DNA of 64,000 nt, taken from Cokeromyces recurvatus. Its lineage: Eukaryota; Mucoromycota; Mucoromycetes; Mucorales; Mucoraceae. Under the pieces are notes generated by a model. It searched no databases and was not told the origin of the DNA. It was given only the letters and a program-made list of their open reading frames with translations. Below are positions 35,735-47,986 of the stretch, one piece after another. The stretch is from NCBI RefSeq assembly GCF_025118155.1, contig NW_026251389.1, positions 1 to 64,000 on the forward strand, in the 5' to 3' direction. Positions within the stretch are counted from its first letter, which is position 1. The number at the start of each line of letters is the position of its first letter. Both the position numbers and the translations under genes were made by a program.

Positions 35735-37516
35735 TACATCATTGTATCAAACTGAATTTGCTTGATTTCCATAGTCCTGTAAATTTCGAAAGGTCGCTGA
35801 TAAACACCTAACAAATGAAAGAATCAATAATGCCTTTATATATAAATATTTGTATATATATTTTTTATTACCAAGTAAGGTATACATGCGGACCAAAATC
35901 AACTTGATTTGAAAGTTATAAATACTTTTAGTCAATGCCAATTCCAAGAGTGAAATAGCTTGTATCAAATATGAAGACTCTTTGTATTGATGATATAAAT
36001 CTACAAGAAGATGACTTGCCAATATAGCAAACTCATCACCATATTGCATCTCTGTCTTTTCCAAACCTTCTCCTAAAGGTAAAGCATTTTGATATTCACA
36101 CCATAATGTGTTAACAATCTCAAGTGCTTCCTTAACGTCAACAGCTGAGTGAAGGCCAAGGAAACGTTCCAATTTTCTGATGTTGACCTGCTTGTGTACA
36201 TTTTTTATATTTGCTGCTTTGTCTTTTGCAGGTTGAATAGTCTCTTTAAGGCGATCGATCCATGCTTTGGCTTTTTCTCCTTTCAAAAATCCAATATAAC
36301 TATGAAGGTCCTCAAATGCACAATTCTTTGATCCAAAGCGTTCAAAGTATTTTGCAGTATGCTCCAAGATAACATCCTCTTCTCTCTTTCCAGTCTTCCA
36401 TAGTCGGTGATCTAATTCAAGTTCAGCTAAAAATGGGCCACGTTTCAAGACTTTAGCTTTTAAGGCCGCTTGTTGCAAACGCTCAACCAACGCCATCGCC
36501 TTATTTATCATCTCTGTATCATTTAAAGCATCTATAGCGTCAAAATATGCCAACCAGTGAAACCAATCATCTGCATTTTCGCCATCTAATATTGCTTGAC
36601 TCATCTCTAACGTTTCTTGCCATCGTTGATTAGCACGTAAGAGTTCAGATTTAATTTGTCGTATTTCAGGATCACGTAATGACTTTTGTGCAAGTTCATC
36701 ATTAGCTAATAAAAGTTGAAGAGCCTGTTCATTTTTTTGTTGATCCATGAGAATCAAGAGATAGAGACGCATATGTTCAACTTCTTGAAGTCGATTTTCT
36801 TCAAGTGCTTTACCCATCATGCGTTCCGCAAGGACATAAGCAAGTGGTGTGCCCTGTAGAGCTAAGGACATAATAGCCCAAAACAAATATTTGTTTTGTT
36901 TAAAGAGACGATGAAGCTTAACAGCAGCAGCTTGCTGTCCCTTAAAATCGTTATTACGTACCATAGCCATGAACCAGTGATTAGCAAATTCTTCATTTTT
37001 TGGTTGTTGATTGGATGCATTTTCATATAATTCAACGATGACAGAATCTATTAAATAAGAAATGTGTAAATTATATATAGTAGATGTTTTTTTTTGTTTT
37101 AATTATTATTACGCTTTCCGAGTTCTTTTAAAGCCATAGTGACAGCTAAAAGTGTAGGCTCATCAGTAGGAATGGCCTTTTTGACTTGCCCACATAATTC
37201 AAAGGATTCTTCTTCTTTTCCAGTTCTAACAAGTGCAAGTGCTTTTAAAGCCTTATTTATTAAAAATTATTAATAGTTTAGAATTAAATGTTATACAGAT
37301 AATCTTTTACCTTGACTAAAGGCCAGTCGGGATTCTTCTTCAATAATTTTGCACAATGTTGAAGAGCAATTTTATTTTGACCTTCATCAAGAGCCTCTAT
37401 TATCCAAAAATACAAACATGAATAAGCCTTTTTATATTATTTACAAGATAAAAAAAAAAAAGAGAGTAACGCTTACCATAAAGCGGTCTCAGCTTTTTTT
37501 CTGTCGTATAGTCCAT
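34195..37516 (-). CDS. NAA25: NatB acetyltransferase auxiliary subunit (NAA25/Mdm20)
   Basis: Eleven exons: 37477-37516, 37311-37396, 37113-37251, 35872-37047, 35738-35807, 35560-35659, 35459-35506, 34860-35397, 34726-34799, 34532-34639 and 34195-34458. They sum to exactly 881 codons. It starts MDYTTEKKLRPLYEALDEGQ with TPR-like repeats in the first 150 residues (HCAKLLKKNPDWPLVKALKA, VRTGKEEESFELC), then the Mdm20/Arm1 body (FWAIMSLALQGTPLAYVLAE; WFHWLAYFDAI; VYQRPFEIYRTMEIKQIQFD). It anchors the catalytic Naa20 subunit to ribosomes for N-terminal acetylation of Met-Asp/Glu/Asn/Gln proteins and supports actin cables and mitochondrial inheritance in yeast. The intron at 35700-35737 is a GTAAG followed by a run of about 33 T on the sense strand. 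Confidence 0.93.
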
Positions 37517-38024
37517 AGTGTCTTGAAGAAACAACAGTGATAAAAAAAAAATATGGCGCGAGCAGGAATTCTTGTTTAAATTCGGGATTTCAACGATGAT
37601 AGTAACAACAACAGCATAAGCCACAATGATCAAAATAATCTATAATAATTTCTTCATCAAATTACTTCTTTTGATAAAGACAATTGCATAATTTTTTCTT
37701 TCTTTTTTTTTGAAAAAAGTAACATTATAGGTTGGATAAACTAATGTAACATTTTAAGGAAAAGCGCAAGTATAACTAGGATAATGTAAAGAAATATACC
37801 TAAGGAATATTATATCTACTACAGCAATTATAAATTATCTTTATTAAAAAAAAAGAAAAGAAAAGAAAAGAAAAGCGAAAGGTATTTCATTTCTCTAATA
37901 GCATTTATTATTAACACAAAGGAAAGTTTATAATAATTCATAATATACATTTTCTAAGTGTGAATTAATATTACAATGCATTACATAACATTCTAAGGAT
38001 TTCCTTTTTATTTTATTTTATTTT
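37517..38024. other. Spacer between NAA25 and the F-box gene
   Basis: AT-rich, with an AAAAG repeat (37852-37874). The first ~100 bp are the NAA25 upstream region (minus strand). No gene seen. Confidence 0.6.
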
Positions 38025-39487
38025 TTAAGAAAGAGTAGGCGTTGTACCTGACTTTTTCAATTTCTTCGATTTATTCAAAATAGACTTTGTCTTTCGAGCT
38101 GTCCATCTTTCCATTGCTCTTTCGTATACAATGTCTACACTGTTTGGTATATTATGTTCTTCACAGAACTTTCGACTAACTTCTAAAAAGTCATCACCCT
38201 ATTAACAACATGTAAGAATAAACTAAATCATCTTCTCGTTTTTTTTTTCTTTTTCTGTTTATATTACCTCATGGAATACAGCAGATACAAATCCACTTGC
38301 TAATTGAATTTTAACCGCAATCGGCTTTCCTGATTTTTTATGTTTTTGAATATCATTATGATCTAATGATGGCTCTGCTGCAGGGTTTTTGGATTGAATT
38401 AATAAACCAGACAAAGCCTCATTGTTGTTTTGATTCAAAGGTTCCTGCTCATCGATAAGATTTCTGGAGGTAGATGATTCAGGTTTAATAAAGCTGCTTG
38501 ATGTTGATAAAAGATCTTGAACCTCCTCTGTTTGCTTTTTTTGTTCATCAACGTTTTGTGATGATATATTGTTGTTCTGTTTTTGATCGGTAGTATTAAC
38601 AAAAGTGTCTTGCGTTTGTTTATGGATGCTGGTATCCGTTTCCTTAGTTAGAGCTAAATTAGTAGTAATAACGGGAGATGCAGTAAGGTTAGAAGCTACG
38701 ATTTTAGTTGTATCAAGTACGGAATTCTCAGCTATATTTGATTCTGAAGCCATCATAGGAGTAACAGTAGCATTATTAGTAGTATTAGATGTAGTTATAA
38801 TAGTATTATTAACTATAGATGCATCATGTTTATCAATATCAATAGTAGTAGGAACAGTCGCAGTCTCTTTTAAGGAAGTAGGTACCAATGCAGGCATCAA
38901 TAGCGTTGAGTTTTGTAACATTACCAAATGATCTTTTTCCTCCTCCTCCTCTTTTTGTTTTATCTCAGCTTCTGTTACCGTGCCCGGGATTGTCTCTACA
39001 AAGCGAACAGATGGTGAATCTCTGGTTGTAGATTGCCAATTCATAAGTTCAACAAGTTCAACTTCTTCTGATGGTTGCTGCTGCTGATTATTTACTATAT
39101 TTAAATCATTTATAGAGTCCCATACATCGCTTTTTTTAGGCATCTGTTTGGGTAATATAGGTGTACTGTTATCTGTATCAATTAGTACATCTGTAGCAGC
39201 AGTAGATGGTGTAACTGCTCGAGGAGTTGTGGTATGTGATGCAATTGATTTCCGTGGTGAATTAGAACGTTCGCTAACAGTCTCCATACTATTCGCTGTA
39301 AATTTGCCCCATGAAGTAGTATAGGATTCAGACTGTACAGTCTCGCGTGGTGTATTATCTCGAACTGATGCTGGACGTGAAGCAGAAGACCTTGGCCGTG
39401 AGAAGAGACGACGATTTGATTGCTGTGTAATTGTTGAGTTATTCAGTGAAGACCAACTATCGTTGGCTGATTTATTATTAATATCTG

Positions 39488-39532
<45 letters not shown>

Positions 39533-40371
39533 AAGAGAGTAAAGTTTAATAAACAAAAAGGGGTAATAAAAAGTTAAAATATATTTTACCTTCTGGTGAA
39601 AAATGTGCTTGCCAACTACCTTTAACAGGAGCCGTATTGTTAGGCATTTCTCCCCATATTGTGCTCTTAGGTTTTATGTCCCCATTATCATGATTATGTG
39701 GTGACTGTTCTTTGGTTAGTTTCCAATCACCATAAGAATTCCATTTCGGCTGCCCAGGGTGATCAGGTTGTCGCTTATTAAATGCATATTTGCTAGAAAA
39801 TTTTTCTTGATTACACACCTTAATTACAACATCATCAGCATCATCATCTGTCCAATTGATACATGTATCTGAGCTTACAATTGAATTTGAACGTCTATGT
39901 AGCTGCTGACGAGTATATGTTGGCTTTTTCTTGGAGGATCCATTGTCATTTTGAAGATAGTTATTTAAAGGAGGAAAATCATCATCAGAAACAGACGGGT
40001 GTTCTCTTGATTGATATGTAGCAGTTGTACGTAGTTTTTGCTGCTGTTGTTGTTCCTGCTGTTGCTCGAATTGATTATTAGCATTTAAAGGGATCCAAGA
40101 ATCTCCTTCCAAGTTCCAATAAGTGGTTGCTTTTTGTTGCTCTAAAACTTCCTTTACATAACCTTGTTCATTCAAGTTGTCCCATGCCACAAAATTCTGT
40201 ACCTGCCCCCATCCTTCATTATCGATCTCCATTGCATTATTTTTAACTAATCGTCTGTTGTGTGTTCGTTTAAACATTGCATGTGGATTGATTTCTAACG
40301 GTGACTGTTTCCATTGATCGCTTAAATTTTCTTCACTATATGACAACCAACCATTTTGTTGCTTTTGTTGT

Positions 40372-40438
<67 letters not shown>

Positions 40439-42623
40439 GAATTTGACTAAATAAAATAGGATGTGCTTCTTGCACAGGAGGTATGGGAACTGTAGGCGCA
40501 GTCCATTCCACATTATTCCAGCCACCCAAGTTATCCTCATTTTTAACATTATTTTCAGAATTATTCCACTGTGACTGAGGTGCTGTATATTCAATATTAG
40601 AGGTTTTTTCATATTCTTCTTCATCATCATCATCTTCTTCTTCTTCTTCTTCACTACGGCTTTCATCTTCATCCTTGGAAGACCCTTCTTCTATATCATC
40701 AATACCTGATGTCTCATTTTCCACATCATCAGAACCCGATGTTTCATTTTCTGTGGTAGATGTTTGAAGTTCATCTGTTTCTTCATAAATTTGATCTTCT
40801 GAAGTAGGTTGAAAAGAACCATTCATTTTGATATCATTAGTCCACACAGCAGGCGTTGTGGGTCGATTCTGTTGTTGTCGAGATTCATTTATCAAGGCTG
40901 AAATTCTATTAAATGGTTTTTTGTTGGCTGCAAAATCTATAAAACAATGATGAAATTAAAACATTTCAAAAAATGTTTAAATATCTAATAAAACTTACGT
41001 TGCTTTGAAGGTTCTTCATATTTATGCAACATTTCTTTTTCCTCCTATTAACATACAAATGTTTATACGTTAGATTATTTAATATGGCTTATTAAACCCC
41101 CCCTTTTTTTTTACCTCTTCAACTTGCTTAAACAAGCTTAACAAATCATCTACAGAGATATTTAGATGCTTAGCTAACAAATGAATTTGTAAGCCTGTCA
41201 ATGTCACATCCTCAGGCATAGAGCGTGACTGTGCTAAAGCATCAATTGATTGTCTATTTAACAAGATCCTTGATGCATCACCTTCTTCATTAAAATCTCC
41301 AATTACTGTCTGTTGTAAATATTCATATTTGATTAAACAAATCTCACGCAAGTTCCATTCAGAACTTGCATAACAGAGCTCATAAATATCTTTAGTTCGA
41401 ACTTCACCATTATTCTCAAAGAAGAGTCGCATCAAGGACTGAGAAACATAGGTAGAATTAGCAAAAGAACTGAAAAGTTGTGAGTCAAGTTGAGGACATT
41501 GACTGATATGGACATGTCGTAAGTATTTAAGTTTACATAGCGCGTTTTCAATAGACCTATTTGTAAGTTTTGTGCAGCCCTTAAGGCCTAGCGTCTGAAG
41601 TGAAGCAAAGGAGGTGGCAGCTAAAAGTTCAAAATCATGGTTAGTCACTTGTATATTTTCCAGTAAGAATCGTACAGGTCTTGCTATAGTAGTTGATGTC
41701 AGAAAATGATCTAATCCTTCAGATGACTCTTTATCGATCGATTCTGTTGCACGTAACTCAAGGTGAGTCAAATTGGGACAAGTTGTAAGAGCGATAGCAA
41801 TAGATAAGCTTGTTATTTTTTTACAACCTTCAAGACAGAATCGCGTAAGGTTAGGAAAGGACTGTAAAATCTTAAAGACATGATCATCGCTAAGAGGTGA
41901 AGCATCCGTTAAAATTAGCTCGGTCAATTCAAGTTGCTGTGAACAGATGGTAGCTAATGTTTGTTGGTTAATGCCTTGTAGGGAGAGTTGTAAATGACTA
42001 AGGCGAGTAGCTCTATGAATTAAAGTACGAGCCCATTGAAGATCCAAATGAAAATTACCGTCTAAACGTAAAGTCTTCAACCGAGGCAATAAATTATTCA
42101 AGACAATAGGCGTCATGTCTGCTCCGATAATGTGCAATGATGTAAGATATTTAGCATGTGTAGCCAAAAGCTCAATATGGGTTGTTTTTAAATGCCAACC
42201 ATAAATGGTAAGTGATGAGAGATGCTCACAATAGGTAGCAATGTTGGTAAAAATAGAAGGCGAAGATAGAGGATTTTGAGGGTGATGACGATCGGACTTA
42301 GATTTGGTAATGGTTTGAAATAAACTATTATCGTGATCTGGAAAGATTAATTGAATGTCTTTAACTAAGAGTGCTGTTTTGTTATTGTTACAGATCGTTC
42401 TAAGAAATTGTCGAAAATTATGTGGCATGTCAAAGTGAGGTTTTTCCCATAATACAGTCTGTGCTGCTGTAAGCCATCGACGACTAATTAAGCATGCTTC
42501 GTATCGATCTTTTTGATCATCCAGAAAACGACAAATGTTCTCCATTACACTATTTGGAAGTCGAAGAAATCCCACCGTTTGAGATTCCTCAAAGGTAAAA
42601 TCTTCCCAGTGTTCGTTGTACAT
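38025..42623 (-). CDS. Large F-box/LRR protein with Q-rich disordered tail
   Basis: Exons 41115-42623, 40999-41044, 39590-40936, 38268-39484 and 38025-38198, 1430 residues. Residues ~15-65 form an F-box (FLRLPNSVMENICRFLDDQK...CLISRRWLTAAQ), the substrate-adaptor motif that binds Skp1 in SCF ubiquitin ligases. Residues ~100-430 are leucine-rich repeats of the AMN1/Grr1 type (LQTLGLKGCTKLTNRSIENA, LKYLRHVHISQCPQLD). From ~510 onward the protein is low-complexity: an acidic D/E stretch, a polyglutamine run, W-N-S-rich segments and S/T-rich repeats. The last ~70 residues (IAVKIQLASGFVSAVFHEGD...) look folded and conserved but I cannot assign them. The exon joins keep phase throughout, which argues for one gene, not two. 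cDNA could still show otherwise. Confidence 0.78.
40364..40440 (-). repeat. CAA/CAG repeat coding for polyglutamine
   Basis: About 25 consecutive glutamine codons (mixed CAA and CAG) in the F-box protein. A second Q-rich stretch lies at about 40040-40070. Length variation between strains is likely. Confidence 0.9.
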
Positions 42624-43025
42624 TAAACTTAATCCGCTATTTAGATCAATTTTGAACTGATTTAAAAATGAAAAAAAAAAAAAAAAAAAAAAAAATAAAA
42701 TAAAATAAAATAAAATAAAATAAAATAAAATAAAATAAATAAAAATAAAAATTAAAGAGAGAGAGAAATTTAAAATTTATCAGTGATGAGCTTAAATTTA
42801 CATATAAACTATTTATTATAATAAATGCATGTTATTTGACAATACGCGTATCTTGTATGTTGTATTAATTATTTTTTATTTTATTTTATTTTATTTTATT
42901 TTATTTTTTATGTAAAAAAAAAGGGGGGAAACATATATGGAACTTATGCAAAATATTTTATCATTTGTAATATAAAAACGGGGATAATTGATAAAAATAA
43001 AAATAAAAATAAAAATAAAAAAGAT
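42624..43025. repeat. Spacer with TAAAA/TTTTA microsatellites
   Basis: Poly-A (42670-42694) runs into (AAAAT)n (42695-42745). The inverse (TTTTA)n is at 42878-42907 and (AAAAT)n again at 42993-43020. Inverted copies could pair. It lies between the F-box start and the importin stop. Confidence 0.8.
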
Positions 43026-46000
43026 CTAATTAGCAGTTGCAGCAGTAGTAGTAGTAGTAGTAGTAGTGGCAGCAGTACGATGTTGTTCAGCAGTAGATAA
43101 GACAGTCATAATAAGATTCTGTTGTTCAGCATTCAAATCCTTTGTTAAGAGGGTATAAGATGCACTGTTGTTTTGTTGCATATTTCTAAATACTTGTTCA
43201 AATCGAACATAAGGATCAATTTCATCTAAAGGTGATTCAAACAAAATCTCTTCTTCCATCTCTTCTTCGTCTTCCTCAAGATCACTAAAGTTATCAGAAT
43301 GCTGTGCAGCTTGACTAGCTAAATATTCAAGATATTCATTATCTTCATCAGGAACATCTTCATCTTCACCGAGCTCCTCGAATTCTTCTTCGTCTCCACT
43401 ACCGGCATCAAAGCCATTCAAGTCATCTTCAAAGTCATCATCAAAGGAGCCATATAATTTTTCCATATTTTCACGATTTTCCATAGCCTTGGGTAAAGTC
43501 TGGAAGACGTTAACCATACAGGCCAAAATTTGAGACCACCCAGATTGGAGTGTGGCTGGAATCATATCCATAGGTAATTCCAAGAGAGCACAGAGTGCGA
43601 CAATTACTAATTTTTTATCATGGACACGTGAAAACTTGGGAAGTGTATTGAACCAAAGAGTAAAGAAGCCTTGAGTCCAGTTGTTTTCTTCGAGAATACG
43701 TAAGGTAAGAGCAGGATTATAATAGATACAATTTACAACGACCTCAATACAATGAACTTTAAATTCAGTTGTCTTCATAGATCCTGTAAAGATATATTGG
43801 AAGGCCAAGTTGAGGAAAGGTGCAACACACATATCAACATGCCCACGACAGTTAAGTAACACTGATTCCATCAATTTACAGGCACAGATACGATCATTTT
43901 CTCCAACTCGATCACTCTTCATTACAGTATCAATGATATCGAACATCATGTGCTGAACGTGCTCGTTACTGACAAAGACATCCTTACCATAGGAAATATA
44001 GTTGTCAAGTGGAGGCAACATTTCTTCCATATAATCAATACCTGAATCCTTAAAGGCGGCATAAATGAGCTCAAAGACACTCCACATTGTGGGAGTTACT
44101 CGTTTAGCAGAGAAGGTACAGGAATCAATAATTTCAAAGATCTCATCATAGAGATCCAATATTCTGTTTTCCAGGGTATAGGTGATAACAGGCAAAAGAG
44201 CATTTTCTAATTGTTGAAGAATTTCAGGCGTGCTTTCAAGACTAAGAATTAAAGTACCAATTGTCTTCAAAACGCCCATAGCAGCCATCGTCTTGTCACT
44301 TAATTCATCAATATCACCTGTAAATTCATCATCATCTGCGTTTGCTAATGTATTACTCTGATTCAATTCTTCCATGATACGTAAGAAAGTATCACGTAAT
44401 TGAGTACAAAGCTGAACAGCAAAGGGTGTCAATTGCTCAGCAAAGACTTCTACAAACTCTTCCATCACGTTTGCTAATGTATCGATATCGATTTCATTTG
44501 TTAAATTCAATAATTCTTGCATGATAAAAGGCAAGTTGGGTGCCATTGCATTACGAACACTTTCATGGCGAATCATAGGTTGAAGAGCAAGACAAGCTTG
44601 GACTTTAACAGCTAATTCTGTATCGCGAATACAATCAATAACACTTTGATACAAGGTAGCTAAGTTTTGCTCGTTATTAAAATCTAAATCGCTAAAATGT
44701 CTAGTCAAGTCACAAGCACGAGCTCTTAAAAAGGGATATTTGCTCTTAAATTCTGGAAAGACATGAGTGACAAAGAAAGGTTCCATCATATTAGCAACAG
44801 GAGACTTTTTTTGAAGGACCTGATAGGCTAAACCACCAATCATACACATTGCACCATCCTTTTCACGTGGATTTTTTGATCTTCAGGTGCTTCTAAATAT
44901 TTGCTAAGGACACTATTAACAAAATTAAGGATCCCCATGAAGGTATACTTTTTACGGTCACGAGCCAAGTCAATCAAAAAGTTCATAGCATTTGTTTGAG
45001 GTGAATGGAAATCCTCAAGAGGATCGACTTTCTTATGTACAAATTCAACAGGATCCTCATCCCAAAGTTCTTGATCCTCATCGGAAAAGCAGAGTTGAGG
45101 AAAAATGAAATGAGCTACCAATGTCTCCACATGAGGCTTCAGTAACTGCCATGTTGTCTTATTCTTGACACAATCAGCAAAGAAGGAAGATGTCAAGGCT
45201 AAACACTTACTAGGTATCCATATTTCCTTTTTGATCCAAAGTTCAATTTGACCAAGATAGGCTTGCAAAATATTGGGTGCAAAATTAGCTGAAAATTGTT
45301 TTGCAAAGGCGCTATACTCAGGTGTTCCACGAGGCATAGTGGCAGGATTACCGTATTTGGAGAAGAGACGGTTAAGACAGTGATAGGCCCACTTTTTCGT
45401 TTTCCACCATGGATATCTGTCACGTTCATCTGCATCCGCAGGTAATACTTCATTAGGAATTTTTTTCTCAATAAGCTGCAAGAAAAGGGTACCCCAGGGA
45501 ACTAAGGAATTTGGGTCTTGAAGACTTTTAGGAAGTTCAGCTTGAATACCAGCATGATAAATTTTGAGTGCCAGCTTAAGGATCTCAGCTGCTTCAATAC
45601 TGTCATTGTTAATAAGACCAGAGGCAATAGTCTGAATGACAGGAAAAGTTAATTTAACTAATTGTCTAAATGGCTCACGTTTGGATCCTGTTCTCCACCT
45701 ATTAAAAAAAATGATTATGTAACATAAGTATTTAGCTCTTATGCAAATACAGTTATTTGTATAAATATTTACTGGTAAACTCGAACAACTTCACGTAAAG
45801 CTAACAAACCAACATAAATCAATCGGACATCAGTTGAAGTCAAAAGTCTTTCAAGTTCGCTAATAAAATTAGGCCAATTATCCGGGAAATCGTTTGTTAA
45901 AATAGTATTTAAGGTGGATGTAAGTTGTACTCTATAAAAACAATTGTTAGTACGTATTAAGACAATATTCCTTCCATTATTCGCTTTTTTCTCTTTAGTG

Positions 46001-46220
46001 TATTGTCCAGACTGATGTGCTCTTCCCTTTCATTCTCTTTTTTTCATAAAAATAAAAATGAAAATAAAAAACTTACTGAACTTGGTTTGGAGCAGTTACT
46101 AAAGCTTGAAGAATAGTCTGCTTTACCATGTTTCGGTCTTCATTATTAATAGGAACAGCTGATTCACGTTCACCATCCCAAGCTTTGTTTAAGCGGTTTT
46201 TGAAATAGATGGCAGCTATA

Positions 46221-46256
<36 letters not shown>

Positions 46257-46543
46257 ATTAAGTATTTTCACTATTGTCTTTTTAAGAATCGATTATTTTA
46301 CCTGCTTGACGAGCACCTAATTCAAGTTCTTCTGAGGCAAGGATTTGTAATACAATAGGTAAGAATCCATTATTCGCTTCAATCTAATAAAATATTGATT
46401 AATAAAAAAAAAATATAAGGAGAAATAAATATTATCAGTGTCATTTCTCTTACATTTCTAATGTTCAATTCAGCTTGCTTATGAACATTGGGATCAGGAT
46501 GATATGTAGCAACAAATAACTGGTAAACTGAATTCTGATCCAT
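43026..46543 (-). CDS. NMD5: Importin-7/8-type karyopherin (Nmd5/Sxm1), one apparent frameshift
   Basis: Exons 46454-46543, 46302-46383, 46077-46215, 45773-45931 and 43026-45698. It starts MDQNSVYQLFVATYHPDPNV, continues as HEAT repeats with AAIYFKNRLNKAW (the importin-beta N-terminal pattern), PWGTLFLQLIEKKIPNE and the acidic loop EEEFEELGEDEDVPDED near the C-terminus typical of importin 7/8, which carries histones, ribosomal proteins and TFIIS into the nucleus. Within the last exon the frame breaks after EAPEDQK. Six A at about 44870-44875 should be seven (then KNPREKDGAMCMIGGLAYQ). With that base the exons sum to 1048 codons. The C-terminus ends in a poly-T/A-like Thr/Ala repeat (a GTA/GCA triplet run, 43032-43075). 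Confidence 0.92.
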
Positions 46544-47180
46544 TTCCTTTTTTTTATTTTTAAATTTTAAAAAAAAGGTGAATTAAGGTACCCAAAAAAA
46601 AATAACAATAATAAAAAAAGTATCAAAATAAGAAAAACATACATGTAAATAAAAACTTTTTTTTTTAAGTTGCGGGTGACTGTCAAATAATTACTATTCT
46701 ATTTTTTTTTATTGTTTTTTTTCATGTATCTATTAATCTTCATCATCAACAATGATTACTGTTGTAGTAATTAATAAAAAAAAAGGTGTAAACCAATATC
46801 ATTAGATCCAAGTTATAATTTACTATTTTGATATAATATATGTTTTTTACATTTTATTAAGGTTTTGAATAACACTTTTTCAATTTCAAGATTAAATGAA
46901 CAATAGAATCTCTTTTACTGTTTTTGAAAACAATAAAAACAATAACAATTATTTATTGAGCTTCATGGAATATCGAATTAATTTTTAGTTTAAATGGTTA
47001 TTTTATTTTTATTTCTAATATGAACAATACATAAACTTTATATCTTAGTACAACCAACAAACTTAATTACAAAAAACAGGGAAACTGACAAACTCAGCGA
47101 TACGCAGGGTCCGGAGAGTCACGTGACTTTTCGAAATTCAGGAGGAATATATATTAATTGCAAAAAAAATTGACAAGATA
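46544..47180. other. Upstream region of importin and tRNA-Thr
   Basis: AT-rich. The last 130 bp before the tRNA are more GC-rich and hold the 10-bp palindrome GTCACGTGAC. No further gene seen. Confidence 0.6.
47118..47127. promoter_or_regulatory. GTCACGTGAC palindrome (Cbf1/bHLH-type site)
   Basis: A perfect 10-bp palindrome around CACGTG, 54 bp before the tRNA and about 575 bp before the importin ATG. RTCACGTGAY is the Cbf1-type core in yeasts. Binding is inferred. Confidence 0.35.
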
Positions 47181-47252
47181 GCCTCTGTAGCTCAGTGGTA
47201 GAGCGTTTGTCTTGTAAACAAAAGGTCTGTTGTTCAATCCAGCACCGAGGCA
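47181..47252 (+). tRNA. tRNA-Thr (anticodon UGU)
   Basis: 72 nt, no intron. Acceptor GCCTCTG pairs with CCGAGGC (one mismatch at position 6), D-arm AGCTCAGTGGTAGAGC (also the A-box), anticodon stem TTTGT/ACAAA with loop CTTGTAA giving anticodon TGT (reads ACA), T-arm TGTTG/CAGCA with loop TTCAATC (B-box region). Discriminator base A. CCA is not encoded, as usual in eukaryotes. Confidence 0.95.
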
Positions 47253-47257
47253 ATATA

Positions 47258-47273
47258 TTTTTTAGTTTTTTTT
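47258..47273 (+). terminator. RNA polymerase III T-tract terminator
   Basis: Runs of six and eight T begin 6 nt after the tRNA 3' end. Confidence 0.85.
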
Positions 47274-47986
47274 CTCGAGTTGCTTGCATCGGATCACATA
47301 TTTTCTGATTTATTAACTTTGGCTTGTCGATTAAGGCTGCTTATAGCTTGTATTATGTTATTATTACAAAATAAATTAAGATTATATGATCTACCTGCTA
47401 CTGAAATAAAAATTAAATAAGATCTATCGATATACTATTATTTTTGTGATAATTTATTATGCTAGTTGACAGCATCTGTATCCTTTTTATTTTATCATAA
47501 ATTAAATAGTATGATTAGGACGTTCCTTGTAAAGATTTAGTAGTATGATGAAGCAAGAGTAGAAGAAAAAAAAAATAAAATAAAATAATTTTTTTTTTCT
47601 GATCAAATAAAATGTATTAGTTCTGAGTGGTAAAATATGAAATGTGTATTAAGGAGGCTTCATTATAACAATAGTAAAAGAAAAAAGATTAATTGTTAAT
47701 ATATTTGCTGGTAAAACAAATGATTGAGAATACTTAATTTTTATTTGTTATTAAAGATATGAATATATAAAGTAGAATACATAATATCATATTTTTTGTT
47801 TTTTGATGTAAAGAGCAAAGAAGAAACAAATGATCTGTAAATATCACTGCTTTATATTAAAGAATGCTTATAATGTATATATAATAAGAAGGAGAGAAAA
47901 TAATATGTATATACTCGATTTATACATATATAACTTGTATGTGTATGTGTGTGTGTGTTTTTTCTTTTTTTTTTCTTTTTTTTTTT
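47274..47986. other. Spacer after tRNA-Thr
   Basis: AT-rich with A- and T-runs; no gene supported. The last ~150 bp are the 3' flank of the minus-strand gene ending at 47987. Confidence 0.6.

Noticed and set aside
40322..40672. 116-codon ORF rich in Lys/Asn
   Set aside because: Alternative frame of the acidic and polyQ part of the F-box gene, which has clear splice continuity in its own frame.
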